64,000 nt of DNA, from contig OX381715.1 in the NCBI GenBank assembly GCA_947462335.1, positions 45,539,472-45,603,471 on the forward strand. The letters are read 5' to 3'. The notes beneath the pieces are model-generated. The model was not told the DNA's origin and searched no databases. It saw only the letters and a list, made by a program, of their open reading frames with translations. This DNA comes from Harmothoe impar. Its lineage: Eukaryota > Annelida > Polychaeta > Phyllodocida > Polynoidae. The first letter of the stretch is position 1. Each line of letters begins with the position of its first letter. A program made the position numbers and the translations under genes. This document shows positions 28,271 through 42,000 of this stretch, piece by piece.

Positions 28271-29508
28271 ACATAGTGTGATACATCAGTTTAGTCTGTT
28301 TTGTAACCCTATGAGGACATATGTATACAGCAGGGAAGCTGAATTGGTAGACAATATCCTACATTGTGTCCATATATCATGCAATATATATATACATATC
28401 GATATAGCTGTGCATATATATATATATATACTATACTAACCTACAATAACAGAACAAGCATATCAGTTAGTTTTCGGTTTCACATTACAACTAGAGGGTT
28501 AGCAACATGTCTAGAAGAATACTGCAGCTGTTGTCCATATCACACAGAAATAGTGTCCCATAGTGCATGTTGTCAGATAGAACGCGTGCTTATGTTTTGT
28601 CCTCATGCTAACCATTGTATACAAGCAGACCATAAAACAGCATGACTAGGTTATTACAGATATAGATGTTCATATGTCATAAAATTAATGATAAAATAAA
28701 CATGTATTAACAACATTTCATATAGCCAAACTATTGGAAAATAAATAAATAAATATATATATATATACTGTGTACTGCGTCATGTTTATATTACACTAAT
28801 GTGTTCATATAGGGTTAGTTTACTTCCGGGGACGGGTTGGAGCACCATCAGTTTTTGTTACAGGGGGAAACCTACAGTCTTCCGGAGGATAAAAAGACAA
28901 CCGAGACATTGTGTGTTGACATGGGAGGAATACCAGATGTGTCACCAACACAGCACCAGCGAGTTAGAACCCCCCCTCCCCCCATTGCAATACATGTATG
29001 TTATTTATAGCATCCAGATGGGTGAGAAGTGTGAGACATGTCCTTACCACTTATTTAGCCAATCTCGTTCCCCTACCCTGTGACACAGGTGCATAATGTA
29101 ATAGTGTCTGGGAGGGGGCAAGCTGATGAAACGTTGACAGATGTATACAGTAAATAATGTTAGATAGCCGGAGATAGCCGGAAGTAAAGTTACAATAATT
29201 ACCATTCCGAGAAAAGCCTCATGCCGTGAATAGACGCAATTTCTTATACTACATGTGGCAAAGACGAATGTGACACAGGTGAATCTGTCGAGAACTCTAT
29301 GCTAGCACACAAAAGTAATAATTTAGATCTGTGACAAGTTCTAAACAAAGAGGACTATCTGAATATATTAGGGTAAGAACTGTGCTGGTCATTCATTGGT
29401 TGATGTAGAACGGACTTAAAAACAATAGAATAAAATGAAGAAAATGCAGGGTATATATTATGAAAAGAAAAGGGGTACAGCCAACTTCTTGTACCACAAT
29501 TCAAGAAG

Positions 29509-30288
29509 ATGGCTAGCCATATTACGCTAGAACACATTTTGAACGTGTTTGCTCCTATTCTAGGACAACCATTCAAACAGCAACAGAAAATCGTTCATGA
29601 TCCAGAAGTAAGTATTTTCAGCAGTAATAGAAATGTGCAAGGTTGGGGGTATAAATATCCTGTGTGTGGATGTTTAGATGGATCAAAATTTCCATGTGGG
29701 AAGCCTTCTGTTCGGAGACATAGAAATAAGAAGAAAAATGTGAGGATGTGCAAATATCATCATATCATCAGCGAAACATCCCATTACTTGTACAAAATGG
29801 CAGGATCTCTGTCCCAGCAGGAACAAGATCCTACTAGAAAAGTCATGTACAAATGTGTAGAGTCTGCTCTAAGAATACTTCATACTGTATTCTTGTTCAG
29901 TGGGAGAATGGATTCAGGACATTCGACCTTCACTTCACACATCTTGACAACACTTGTACATCATAGTAAAATCACATTTGCTGTGAGATCGTGCACATAC
30001 CAATCTAACACTGTATATGCCGTGAAACAGCTCTATTCTCTCCAACAGATAAAAGAAATATTCCAAATTCATTTGAGAATCATACTACAAGAAGGGGACT
30101 ACTTCTCACACCGGAAAATGTTCTTGAATGAAGACTTGTATATCCGACCACTGGATATTACAATGATTTGGATCAAAGCCATAGAAGAGAGGGCTCTAAA
30201 CCATCACATGACAGGATTTTCATTTCTTCAACTGCTGAGAAATACTTTAGATCACGAGGGACTGACTAAATTAGATCTAGACAATTAG
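29509..30288 (+). CDS. Intronless ORF of unknown origin, 259 aa
   Basis: A 259-codon ORF from ATG 29,509, far longer than chance ORFs in this AT-rich DNA. No signal peptide or membrane segment. The N-terminal part has a C-G-C...C-G-K...C-K-Y-H-H set (residues ~50-85) that could bind zinc, next to a basic R-R-H-R-N-K-K-K run. The remainder is helical. No neighbouring splice sites extend it and it is not followed by a clear AATAAA. Being intronless and isolated, it may be a viral or mobile-element-derived gene, possibly related to the block at the left of the window, or a host single-exon gene. I see no family match. Confidence 0.45.
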   Translation: MASHITLEHILNVFAPILGQPFKQQQKIVHDPEVSIFSSNRNVQGWGYKYPVCGCLDGSKFPCGKPSVRRHRNKKKNVRMCKYHHIISETSHYLYKMAGSLSQQEQDPTRKVMYKCVESALRILHTVFLFSGRMDSGHSTFTSHILTTLVHHSKITFAVRSCTYQSNTVYAVKQLYSLQQIKEIFQIHLRIILQEGDYFSHRKMFLNEDLYIRPLDITMIWIKAIEERALNHHMTGFSFLQLLRNTLDHEGLTKLDLDN

Positions 30289-30899
30289 ATCGACCTAAGA
30301 AGGGGTATTGCTATTTGTTATTGGTTTCATGTGAAAAGGAGAAAAAGATTATGGTCTACCATTGTAAGCACATCATGCAATATCATATACTCCGACAAAA
30401 CAGTTAGATTATCTGATATAAGGTATAATAGTACATCCATGTGTTACATTTCTAGGCAAATTGTCAGGATATGCAACCCAGTGATAAAGATGGTGAGACC
30501 CGCCTTTTTCTCATTCTATTCACACCAAAGAATCAAAAGTGATACTCCTTCTGGTTAAATTTTAGTGAGATAGGGAACGATTTGAATCAATACTCAAAAT
30601 TTCAGACGGTGAACTAAATGGTTTGGGCTCCTCGTGCCGTTCACTGGAAATATGCAAGAAGTTGATGTCAACTTGATGTATATTACTAACGAAACCATGT
30701 CGAATTGTATCTAGATAGGCTTCAGCTAACTCAGGACACCTGTTTGGGACGTGCATCAGTTTAGGTCCGTCAGACCGCATAATAGAATAGAGCGTAGTAT
30801 TAAAGTGATACGCCAGAGGGCGAGTGGTGGAGTTGGTAAGGTGAGAATTTTCTCTACTCACCTACATGTTTCAGGCTTTTTTTGGTGATATGGGCGTGA

Positions 30900-31040
30900 A
30901 TAATGCAAGTTTATATGTATTATCCAATGAACTAATGTCATCCTTATGAAATGGAACAGATATATACGACATAAGTGGTATAGAAAGAGTAGAAGAGAGA
31001 GTTAATTATCCTCACACCTGTTCTCTGGTCAGCCAGATTA
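30900..31040. other. Non-coding, nothing recognised
   Basis: Short gap with no feature between the small ORFs after 29,509-30,288 and a LINE/SINE-like element. Confidence 0.4.
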
Positions 31041-31044
31041 TACT

Positions 31045-31290
31045 AATACGAAAGATGAGGTGGTTCCAGTTGTCTCCTCCTACACCGCCCATGGCAGGCC
31101 TCGGCCTGCTACGGCGGCAGCAGCACCAGGTGTGTTGCTGGCGCTCCAAGTAAATGATATAGGTCCTCAGACCAATAGGTACATGGTGCCCAACCATCGC
31201 CGGTAAAACGGTAATTGGGTAAGCCACTATGACCACCTGGAAGCAAAAGACCCCCTCTTTAGGGGGTCCACAATAAATAAAAATTAAAAC
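31045..31290 (+). mobile_element. LINE/SINE-like 3' end, second copy
   Basis: Carries ACCACCTGGAAGC, the hairpin GACCCCCTCTTTAGGGGGTC and an AATAAATAAAA tail, matching the end at 21,262-21,480, with an internal GC-rich stem (GCAGGCCTCGGCCTGC). No coding sequence survives. Confidence 0.45.
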
Positions 31291-31397
31291 ACAGATAGGG
31301 AATGGAATGTCTAGTCTGTGGTCTGTGTTTGACTCACACTGTATTTGAGTGAAAGAATACCTCTCCTCTAAGACACGTTAGTTGTTCTCAGTAAAAA

Positions 31398-31466
31398 ACA
31401 CCTCTCCTCTGGGACACTTTTTATAATAATTTAGTAATATTTGAAAGTGTCCCAGAGGAGAGGTGT
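31398..31466. repeat. Perfect 23-bp-arm hairpin with ~23-base AT loop
   Basis: The segments 31,398-31,420 and 31,444-31,466 are exact reverse complements (starting ACACCTCTCC and ending GGAGAGGTGT). A third partial copy (ACCTCTCCTCT) lies at ~31,363. It could be a miniature foldback element or a pre-microRNA-like hairpin. Confidence 0.6.
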
Positions 31467-31469
31467 ATA

Positions 31470-32160
31470 TATACTACTCCCATGTCGCCATGTCGAATTT
31501 AGGGGTCTAGGGCCATTTTAGTGTGCATGCACTTGTAGGTCCACCGTAGCCACAGCATAGGTAATTCGACCAAGTGACCTAATGTAGAACAGTTATACTT
31601 ATAGAATCAGTATAGGTGTAGAGCTATAGATCGGATCCATAGATCTATAGATGTACCTCGAAGTGTGTATTGACGATTTTGGAGGGAAACCCTTGGCACT
31701 TCACTCACCGAATTTGGCACTGTTATACGCTGACAAGCACTGAATTACCTTCCCAGCAACGCACAAATGTAGATTCGTCTATCCCGTCGCCATTTGATGT
31801 ATCTTGCATGTGTAGAATGTATATAAAGTGTAGTTATTGAATAAGTAAGCTGTTACTCCTGCCTTATCTGTTAGACATTAAGTCGGTATCATGTCTTTTC
31901 TGGGCTGTTCTCATGAACTTGGAGCTGGGTGCTAATTCCCCTTTATAAACCCCTAGCTTTCAGGAGGTGTATCTCTGAGATCCTAGTACCATAGGGCTAT
32001 ACTAGGTCTACGGGATACATACACAGTGCCCACGGGAGTCACTTGTGGTCGCTACAGGTTGTGGCTGTCACCAACCGCTGTTTTGTCACTGCCTCTTGCC
32101 TACTTTCGCACAGTGAGATAAGTCTCTGGTGCTCCTCATTTTACCGACCACAGAAGGATG
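31470..32160. other. Non-coding, nothing recognised
   Basis: No convincing ORF, splice pair or repeat. Confidence 0.4.
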
Positions 32161-32171
32161 GAGAGCTGAGT

Positions 32172-32240
32172 CAACTCAGGGAGGGGCTCGAACCCACGAC
32201 CTTCGTGTCCGTGAGCGAGCGCGCTGCCGACTGCGCCGCG
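32172..32240 (-). repeat. tRNA-derived repeat
   Basis: On the minus strand: box A-like GCGCAGTCGGCAGCGCG and box B GGTCGTGGGTTCGAGCCCC at tRNA-like spacing. The ends do not pair as an acceptor stem, so it reads as a tRNA-type SINE head or tRNA relic. Confidence 0.5.
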
Positions 32241-32535
32241 TTATTGAATGAAGAACTCGGAATAGGATGTTTGTATAGATCGTCCTAAGACCGGAAGTGG
32301 AGTCCTGTCACTTGTTCCCACGTTTATTCACCAGCGAGGTTACCCGGTCGATTTCCCGCGTCACCACAGTATCCAGTACGATTTTTGATCAATTTTGCAA
32401 TTGGTTGACATATATTGAGTACACATTTTGGCCCTAGATATTTCTCTCACCACAATTACCTTTGGACTGATTTGCAAGCTCTGCACGTAGGGCCGCCTCC
32501 CCACGTGGATCAGCTCGTGGCTGCGGCAGTGCAAT

Positions 32536-32975
32536 ACGTGCTAGCTCTCCTAGGTGCGGGTACAAACGTTAAAAGCACAATCTTAATTAAGACATCTTAA
32601 AATGTCTTAACTGGATAGTGTATCCGCCACCTAGTGTCACATACCCACACTATGCTACCTGAGTTTTGCCTTTATAGTATGTACCCTGCACCCAGCTGAT
32701 CATGAGACAATGTAAACATCTAAAAGGAAAGAAAAAAAAGGAAAAAAAACGGGGGTTGGGGGGCAGAGCCCCCCATTACATACTAGTTGACTAGCCTATC
32801 CTACCATGGACTGTGTAGGCATATCACTACTAATGGCGCCGTCTTCATTTGCTTAGAAACATTTTTAAGATAGTCTAAGTTAATTTAAGATAGTCTAGGA
32901 TAATTAAGACTGTCTTAATTCTTAGGTTAAGATTGCACTCTTAACATTTGTACGCGCACCTAGGAGAGCTAGCAC
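32536..32975. mobile_element. Foldback element (~440 bp)
   Basis: Arms at ~32,536-32,620 and ~32,900-32,975 are imperfect reverse complements sharing GCTAGCTCTCCTAGGTGCG / CGCACCTAGGAGAGCTAGC and the adjoining TTAAGATTG-type sequence. The middle is non-coding. Confidence 0.55.
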
Positions 32976-32999
32976 GGGCGTGCTGCGGCAGTGCTCCTG

Positions 33000-35900
33000 C
33001 TGCTTAAACCCCTTACCACAGCTACCACTGGTAGGGTGGCCGGACCCTTTTTATAATACCACATGACCTAAAAAGTATTCATATCTACCATCAGCCCTTT
33101 TATCCACATTTCCGAAACTGTTTTTGGTATGGGGATGCAATAAGTAGGGGATTAACAGTGCATGCTTAAACCTACCTCACCCTGATAAACCTTCTGACAG
33201 GTTTCAAATTCATCAAGAACTATGGTTTACAGCAGTCTCCTTTATACCGTACCACCATGCCACCTGGGGTAACTGCTGAACTAATGGTCTCACCTCTCTC
33301 CATGCACCAATTCCACTCATAGTAACTTATGGGATACAGTGCTCCCACCTGGTGTCACAATACGTCTAAACTAATTAGGATACACACATGACCCCCAGGA
33401 GATTGCCTGACGCTGGCTGTTTTATTTCCATTCCAAATGCATTATTTTTCGTTGATTTAGCTTTATCTTCAGGAGTTAGCAGTAAGTTGTCATTTGAAGA
33501 TTTCTACAAAAATATTGAAGAATAAAAATCTTTATTTTAGATAGCTTATATGAAAAATATATCATTTGTCAGGTAATAACAAGACCTCCCATGGAATACC
33601 TGCATTCAAGAGGCTTCAAACAAAAAAAGAATCTTGTTGATACATGGATTTGCAATCCAGCAGTGCAAATTCTCCCAAGAGACAGATTCAAGAGATGACC
33701 CAGCTATAGAGCTCAAATTAGAACCTGGTATTTTGAATCGACCAATGCCAGGGCTTGGTTTGAGGGTGTCTAGGCCTGTAGACCATAGGTAATTTAAAGG
33801 TAATAAAAGAGCAATTAAATACCAGGTTCTAAGTCGGATAGACCCCATTAACTCGAGGACTATGTCATTTAGATAGCCTCCCTACGGTCGGTGTCTAAAT
33901 GCCATAGACCCCTCGTACAGGGATCTATCCTTAAGGGAGTGTTCATTTATTAGTTACAGGGGGGGGGGGCGTAAAAATTTCCGACCTTCCTACCCTAAAT
34001 TCTTGGACCATGTTGCCTGAAACACATCTTCTTTTTTTTTGGCCTGAGAAACAATATTTTTTCCAAAATTCCCCATAGTGTGACGTCGCTTCCTGTCCTG
34101 ATTTGAGGCGATTTTGCAACCCGTTTTTGCGTTGCATCGGATAAACTTTTGCCCCCTATAGTAGTTTATGTTTTGTCAGAGACATGCATACATTCACATT
34201 CATGGTGCTGTGAATAATAAAGACAGGCAATGACATGTTCCTCAGTACGTATTTATTACTAGCTCTCCTGACAGAGGTAATTACAATTAGCACACTTGGA
34301 CGGTATTGTGGCCCGTCCCCTTCTGTTCAGTATTCTGTGTACACGGCACCTCTCTACCCTCCACGTGTCACCACAACCCATCACAGTCACAACCCGTCCC
34401 CGGTGTGTACCCCATAGCGTCTAATCATCACTGCTAGTAACTCCCTCTTTTAATATTTCCATGATACTTAATTTGTTATTTCACTTTTGCAAGATGGTGA
34501 TAGTTAATCATTTTAAGGCACATTCACAAGGCAAGGTTATGTTTGATCAAAACGTACCTAGTACTCCATACCATATACAGAGAGAAATGAAGACGGTCAG
34601 TTGTATATGTTTTATTCAGTTGGGAAGCCCAGGTAGTTGTAAGAAAGATGTTCAAGTTAATTTGACCTAACATAGCAACACCGCATTTCATTGTAAAGTT
34701 TTTATATTTCAATAATCATATATAAAAATAAAAATTCACAATTCAGTTGTTATGAATTTCACTTAGTGGGGATGTCTAAGTTAGCGAATAATGAATATAA
34801 AATGCACCCGATCGCCACTATTCGTTGTATTAATAGCATATGTTCAACGTTTATGCTTTGATATTATTGTATACAAAAGCAAGCTAACAAGGAAGAAATG
34901 CAACATTACTTTCTATATATACCCATAATATGGAAGTAGATAAAGTTAGTTCTGGGTTACCTTAATGGGTACCTACTAACAATTATCAGTTATATCATAT
35001 ATACATCTGTACAAACTCATATTAAATAGTAAATCAAGATAGGATAATAATAACGTTGCATTGGTAAAGACCACACACTGTCTCACCCGCCCACTCAGTC
35101 AGATAAATAGAACACGTTGCCAGTAAGTTCTGCAGAAACTATAACGAGCAGTAAGATAGTAAAACACACAAATACAATATTGCCTAACTGAAGCTGTCAT
35201 TCTCTGTCCATCAGGCGTAATAAGTTTACTTGACGTAACACATCCATTATAATTTACAGGTTACACACGTGAATAACTTACACAGGTAAAACATTAGTAT
35301 CATGTTAAGTTTCAAGACAACACATAGGAAGATATCATTAGCTTATCACTGCGATATGCCCATATATAGAGATACTCCACACGTCAGAATGGTGCTTAAC
35401 GAAGCGCTGAAACGCTTTGGTCTTGGGTGAGCGAATCTAGTTTATCATGTGTGACTCAGCAGACATCACCAGAGGCGACACGTCGGGTGTACTGTGAAGG
35501 TAATACAGGACGTACAGCCAGTCTATGAATCAGCAATGCCACTATTGGATTAACTGTCGAGGTAGGTAGGGTGTTATCATAATACAAATGTATTTTATTT
35601 ATTATAAAACATAAAGGATTGGGTTAAATTAGCCCTAACAAACCTGAGGAAGGAGTAATATTCCTAACCCATCAAAATTCATGGAAAGGTACCAAAATAA
35701 ATATATAAATTCATCAAAATCTTTTCCTTATTAACAAGGGCCTCAGCATGGGTCTTATTTACATTAAATAATTGGTGGTTCCTAAAAATGATCAAATGTG
35801 AGAGGGCATATTTTTCTATTTCAGTATGAAATGAGTTGATACAACGCTATAAGATATATGAACAGGTGTGGGGTTGGAGCAAGCTGTGCCACCCTCTGCT

Positions 35901-36008
35901 ATCTGCGTATGACCCTATAACATGTTCCATCTGGCACATTATTCACCTGCCTCTCTGCATGTATCTCAATTGTTTGTAGCTGATTGTCTATTAGTCACAT
36001 CCCTACAG
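33000..36008. other. Long intergenic stretch, no gene recognised
   Basis: About 3 kb with only short chance ORFs. At ~33,935 there is one end of a GGGAGTGTTCATTTATTAG plus poly-G element, related to the terminal repeat of the 53,624-56,023 element, without a visible partner end. A segment at ~34,015-34,045 resembles the end of the foldback at 59,392. Confidence 0.45.
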
Positions 36009-39000
36009 CTAGCCCAGGGTCAGGGTAGACATGTTTTTGGTGCTGCTGGCGAGGCCTGCGTTGATGTTAGTAGACTCGAGTCCGAGCTTGGCCTGGAGCT
36101 GGGCTTGTCGTGATAGCTGATCAATGGTGTCTGACGAGTAGGCACTTCTCAGCTCCTCCCTCATGCGTTGTGACGCTGCCGCCATGGCACGGGACTACAA
36201 GGACAACACAGCATGGCATTTATTTGAGGTTCAACCCGAAGTTTGCGTTTATTTCCTCGAGAAGTAGAGTATCATGTATCAAAGATATAGACATCCACAT
36301 CCGTTTCTATCAGCTTCAGTTACAGGACCTAACCAAGTCATAGCTCCAGAAGCACTCAAGTACATGTGCTATTATCCCTTAAAGGGATCCCTTCATCCAC
36401 AGAAAGGGCTGCCAGGGTTTCAGAGGAGGAGGGAAGCTGGAGATGCAATGCTACGTAATACCACATGCCTATCACCCCTCCTGGTGTGAAGGCCTCGAGG
36501 GCTGCCCCCAACATAGATAAGAGTCTTCAAACACCATCACACTGTCTTCTATATCAGTATATTTGTTTTAGAATCAAAGTATATGATGCCAACAAATCTG
36601 ATATAGAACACAGTGTGATGGTGATTGCAGATTCTTATCTAGTTTTGTGGGTAGCCCTCCAGACCCTCACACCAGGAAGGGTGATAGACATGTGGTATTA
36701 TGTAACATTGCATCTCCAGCTTCCCTGCTCCTCTGAAAGTCCCTAGACCTTGGCATCCCATTCTGTGGATGAAGGTATCCCTTTAAAGCGCCGCAACGTG
36801 CCTCAATGCGCCATGCCCTTGGTCGCGTTACTCACCAGTGCCACAGTCATGTATAATCGTGCATCATGGCAATAAAGGACATAATGCATTACACATGTAA
36901 ACCATTATGTAACCATTAAAGTGGCACTCTCGTCAAGGAATGGCGTTGTACGCTTAATAATAACAAGAGGTGGACCAGTTGTGTAGTATAGATGGAGTAA
37001 AGCCGTACCTCCTGCACCGTCTCCTCCTTCTCCATCTGCAGCATGCGGGTCTTGGCGTCCTTGATGGCTATAGAGGCCTCCACGTCCGCCTTCCACTCCT
37101 CCTCCTGCGCCAACAACCTGCAGCACAAGGTGTACAAGCATGACACACGGGGTGCCGGCACACAGTGCTCCTCTCAACTCTCATGGCATGGACAATTACC
37201 TATTGATGTAGTGCTAGAAATGTAACAACTGCTAATTGATAACATAGAGTGGATATCACTTACTTTTTAAAGTTTTTCTTTTGTAGCCTTTCTTTTTGTC
37301 GGCGGTCCTCCGCCGCTCTTTTGGCCTTTTGCTCTACAACCAGCTTCGCTTGTTCCTCTGCCCGTTTCTCCATCTGAAAATGTCGCCATTGCATTTAGCA
37401 CTTCCTAGATTTTGACCATTGTATTTAGCACACCATTGACATTTTGGGGGCCTGGATCAGGGGGAGGTGGGCCCATTTCCCCTGCTGATGTTAAGACATG
37501 CCCATGTCCCTATCTCTCCATTCCTCCTGCCGTTGCCACTATTCCTCCAAAATTCCTTGTTTCTTTTAAGTGCCTATACATGGGTACCAACATTTTTGAG
37601 TGTGTCATTAATCAAAACTTTCTATCCGTTGATTTTCAAAATGCCTGTGTCGCGCATGTCTGTTTTTAACAGACATGGGATTGGGTTTTGAAGAAAAATC
37701 CAAAGAGCAGCCAAAAGATGTTATGTGGGGAGCATTTTGTATGTACATTGGATGACATGAAGGCCTCTAGAGACCCCCCCCCCCTATTAATTTTAAAATA
37801 TTATTTCATTGGATCTGCACAAATCACAGGGGTGACCTTTATCCCATGCCTGTATTAGAGGGTCTCTGTCGTCTGTATTGGTTTTTAAAAGGACTGTGCC
37901 GCTGTGTCGATTTTAACCCATGTATAGCCACTTTTAAGTAACAAATTTATGATAATTACTAAACTTTATGTGTAATCTATTACCCTGATCATTGACTCAG
38001 GCTTCCACTGAGTCAAAGGGAGCCGCCGATTTGCCAGATTTTCTGCAGTTTGGAAAGTGTTACCTAATCAGGAAGTCACTGAGCACGAAAATCCCTGAAA
38101 TGGTCCATCATTGGCCAAAAAACCTGGATTTTTATATTAATGTATAGGGCCTTGGGACTTCAAAATCCCTGAAATCAGGGAAATCCCTGAAGACTTTCAT
38201 CCCTTTCAAGGCCGACAGGAAGGCCATAAAGGCAGTGAGGCAGTGGATGAAGGAGATAGGTGTGATACGGAGAGAATGATCCCGTCTAATTTCATATAGA
38301 TTTATACAAAACAAAAAATGCCAAAAAACCACCGGAAATCTCTCCAATGATGCCTACTATGTACTGTTGAACCCAGGTGTGTTACTCAGGGTGGGGGTGG
38401 TAGGCATTGGTCAAGAGCTCCAGTACATTATTGAGGGGGGGGGGGGGGGTAAATGGCAATCTCCTCCCTACTGCATTCTATATACTGATCCCCACCATCT
38501 GCTGCTGTTACCCCTGTATCTCCAACCATACAACCAAGCCTCCTTTCGCCCACCACTAACATACAAACCACTGACCAATGGCCAGGACTTTACTACAGCA
38601 GGCTCTCCTGATGAAAGCTCTTCTCTTCTAAGTAGAGGGGGATAGCATGAATGAGTAGACATAGCTGCACTGGGGGAGCTGTATAGTATGACATGTATAC
38701 TAGGTATACCTGCAGCAACCACAAGCCCCTGTGGCAGACACTGAGTTACCCCTCCCTGCTCCTGACACTGGGTCCCAGTGCGCTCAGGGACTGTGTTTTG
38801 CATCAGCTCCTCCTACCCTATTAGGAAAAGAGAGTGGTAGGTAGGAGGCTAGACTGCTGCTGCCTCTACCTCTAACCCCGGGGGGTTGACTCAAATTCTT
38901 TTTACCGGGATGTGTGGTCATAGGTCTGAACACCTGACCCATATATGCGCATGCTGATGTCCAGAAAAATCACCCATATTGGCGTAAATTCGGTAGAAAG

Positions 39001-42000
39001 TATACCCATATTGGCGCATTGAATATTGGAAAACAGAACAATTATTCAATAATCTGGGTGCTTTCTTTAATAGTTTTTTTAATATCAAATATCAATTGCA
39101 CTTATTCTAATTGGTCTAACAGTGTTTTCACATCTAAGCCCACAACTAATAGGTGGGTGGGGGGGGGGGATTTACCCACCAAGGTGCTAAATGCTTTGTT
39201 AGTAGACTAGCTTTGTCTTACTCCTCTTTGATCTCCAGGCAGGAGAGGGGGCAACCCAAATATTACACCCATAATGGAACTGAAGCCTGAAAAACATACC
39301 CATGTTGGTGAACACCACTCCACTCCCTAGAGGCTGAAAAAGGACCCATTTCACGCTAATTCATGACCACACATCCCGGTAGGTTTGGGGCTGAGTCAAC
39401 CCCCCGGGCCTCTAACCCTTCCTTGTCTCATCATGGCCTCCTGCTTGGCAGTTTTCGCTGCAGCTTCTGCAGCAGCCCTCTGCCTCTTCTCCAACCCAGT
39501 GCTCTCTCACCCTACTACATATCTAAGAACCTCTCCCTACCCATGAACCCTGTGATTTCAGTCACTCAGTCTCTCGTTATACTTACTGAGCCCTCTGCGT
39601 GATTCTTTAATGATTTCTGCCCGGCGTTGTTATGATGCGTGAATGCTGGACTGACGAGCATCATCCCAACCCTTCAGGAGTGAATCAACCCCGTAGGGTC
39701 GTCATAATGTGTGAAGGCAGCACTGGTGATTTACACGTAGGGGTTACATTGATGCATCATGACGACAAATGGCACAATGCGTGTCATGTGGACATGTTAG
39801 TAAGCTGCACTCACCATCTTACTGTACTTGTGGAGGTCGTCATGCCACGAGGTGAGCTCCTCTTGTAGCCGCTGTTGGTTCTCCTTGGAGCGCGATATCC
39901 GTGTGTCCAGATCCGTCCTGTAAGCGGCAAACACTGTCAGTACACTATCGACTCAGTAGGTGCTGTTAGCTTACACTACATGTGACCGAGTAGAGATAGT
40001 TACACACGGTCAAAGGTGACAGGTTATCTAATTATCAGTGATATTTACATTTAAGTGCAACGAATTTTTCTGAGGGGTAATATCATTAAACTTTTAAATA
40101 TCACCTCTATTCTTATTTCTTTTTAAACATACATGGTTGGGGTAATCTTTTGTCAAAGTGCATTTGGTCAAAGTAGAGTGCTGTACTCACTATGTGTTGG
40201 TAATTTCAGGCAGGGGACTGGGTTTTTGATTTTTAGCAATTTTAAATCTTAAAAGACGTATCAGAATACCTCCCCTCCCACCCTCCACAGTATCAGAAGG
40301 AGTTCTAATTGACTCTAAATGTGGAAAATACTTTTTTTTTTAAAGTCCCATGCCTGTAATCTATAAACTAATCTAGAACTATAACAAAAGTAAAAGAGGT
40401 TCAATCGTATGTAGAAGCTGCATAATTTAGAAAAGCAATTCAAAAGAGCAAACTGTCAATAACTAATATTTTATACACCCCACCACAAATAAACCATTTA
40501 AGATGCAATATGTCTGAAAGCAATCTCAGCAAATTGAAGCATTTCTTCTATTGCTCTATCCATTTTCCTTCTCATTACAAAGCAGCTTAAACATATTGCA
40601 GTGTTGGCAGCAGACTGCATCTTACTGCACCCTACATGCTAAGGTTCACTATCATACTAACATGGAGCCTGACCGACTGTTGTGTGAAGGTCGTGGAGAT
40701 GAAAAGGAAATAGTGAACAGTGTATTAGTGCCATATTGGTGAATACTTCATAGTTTATATCAACCAGACGTCCCTGTAAGAACCAGCCCGGTACAGCGTG
40801 TTGTACAGCGTGTTGGCCCCGCAGGAACCAAACCGGTACATGCCCACGTGTGAATGTGACTTAGCGTGAGTTGTAGCAATGGTCATGTTAAACCCATTTA
40901 AGGCTGTGTCTCACTAAATCGATACAAGTTAGTGAAAGTCTATGACCGGGTGGAATCCATAACCGGCATGAAAGAAAACAGGTTATCTAGGGCAGATAAA
41001 CATAGAAATGGCCGGAAAAGTTAATGGATGTTTTAATTTCTTTTAATGACATAGGCATGCAGATAGCTACCACAATACATTATATTTTTCCGGCCATTTC
41101 TATGTATATCTGCCATGAATAAGCCTTATTCCTTATAGACTTTCAACTTGTATTGATTTGGTGAGACATGGCCATAAGGGTAATTAAACGGGTATGGCCA
41201 CTTCATTTTGATAACTTGGATTACAGGCTTTTACAACAAATATACTGGGGGCGGGGGCCAAAAAGAAAAAGCAGTCTTTTGGATTATCAAATAAAGATAT
41301 ATTGAGAAATGTCCCAAATTTGAAAGTCGTAATGTTGGTTTTTCCTCCTCAGCATATACTATTTACTTTTTTTGGGGGTCAAATTCTCAAAAAATCCCAG
41401 GGGGCAGGGGTAAAAGATTGAGCGTGTGAGTGGCCTCACAGATGACTCAGGGTAAGCTGGAGCTGGAGCTTATCATGTACTTAGAATCTAAGTTAGATAT
41501 AGTACTCCCTTATAATCATTCATTGGTCAATTCTGGCATCAGAAATGAATTCCTTGTTAAAAAGTCATGTGCCATACATATGTTATTCCATTTCAGGCCA
41601 GCAGGTGGGTATAGGTGAGCAGGTGGGTGTGGGAGAGAAGGTGCGTGTGGCTGAGCAGGTGGGTGTGAGCAACAGTCGCGGGCGGCGGGCATGTACCGCC
41701 TTCTCTCCCTGTCAAAAAGTGAGTTGGTCGGACCATAAATGGCGAAGATATGGATGGTACAGTTTTGCTTAGACTTGCTCAAGTCTGTCTTTATAGAGGG
41801 ACAGACTTGTCAGCCAAGTACCAGATCTCATGTCAACCCCCCCCCCCCCCCCCCCATCCTTACACCACAACTGTTTTCCCCCTCCCCCTGTCCCTCCTCA
41901 ACGATGTGGCCGCAGAAGATTGTAATCTGAGTTTAATGGGCTAAGTGATTATGAAGTCTGTAAGGTCCAAAGGTCTGGAGCAGATTCAGTGAGCACATCA

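Noticed and set aside
30331..30861. Small ORFs after the 259-codon ORF
   Set aside because: The 75-codon plus frame and the 99-codon minus frame (GTG start) have no independent support, though they may belong to the same foreign segment.
39424..39488. Extra coiled-coil exon
   Set aside because: Lacks a GT donor, and the flanking exons already join in phase without it; kept only as a possible lost exon in the findings.
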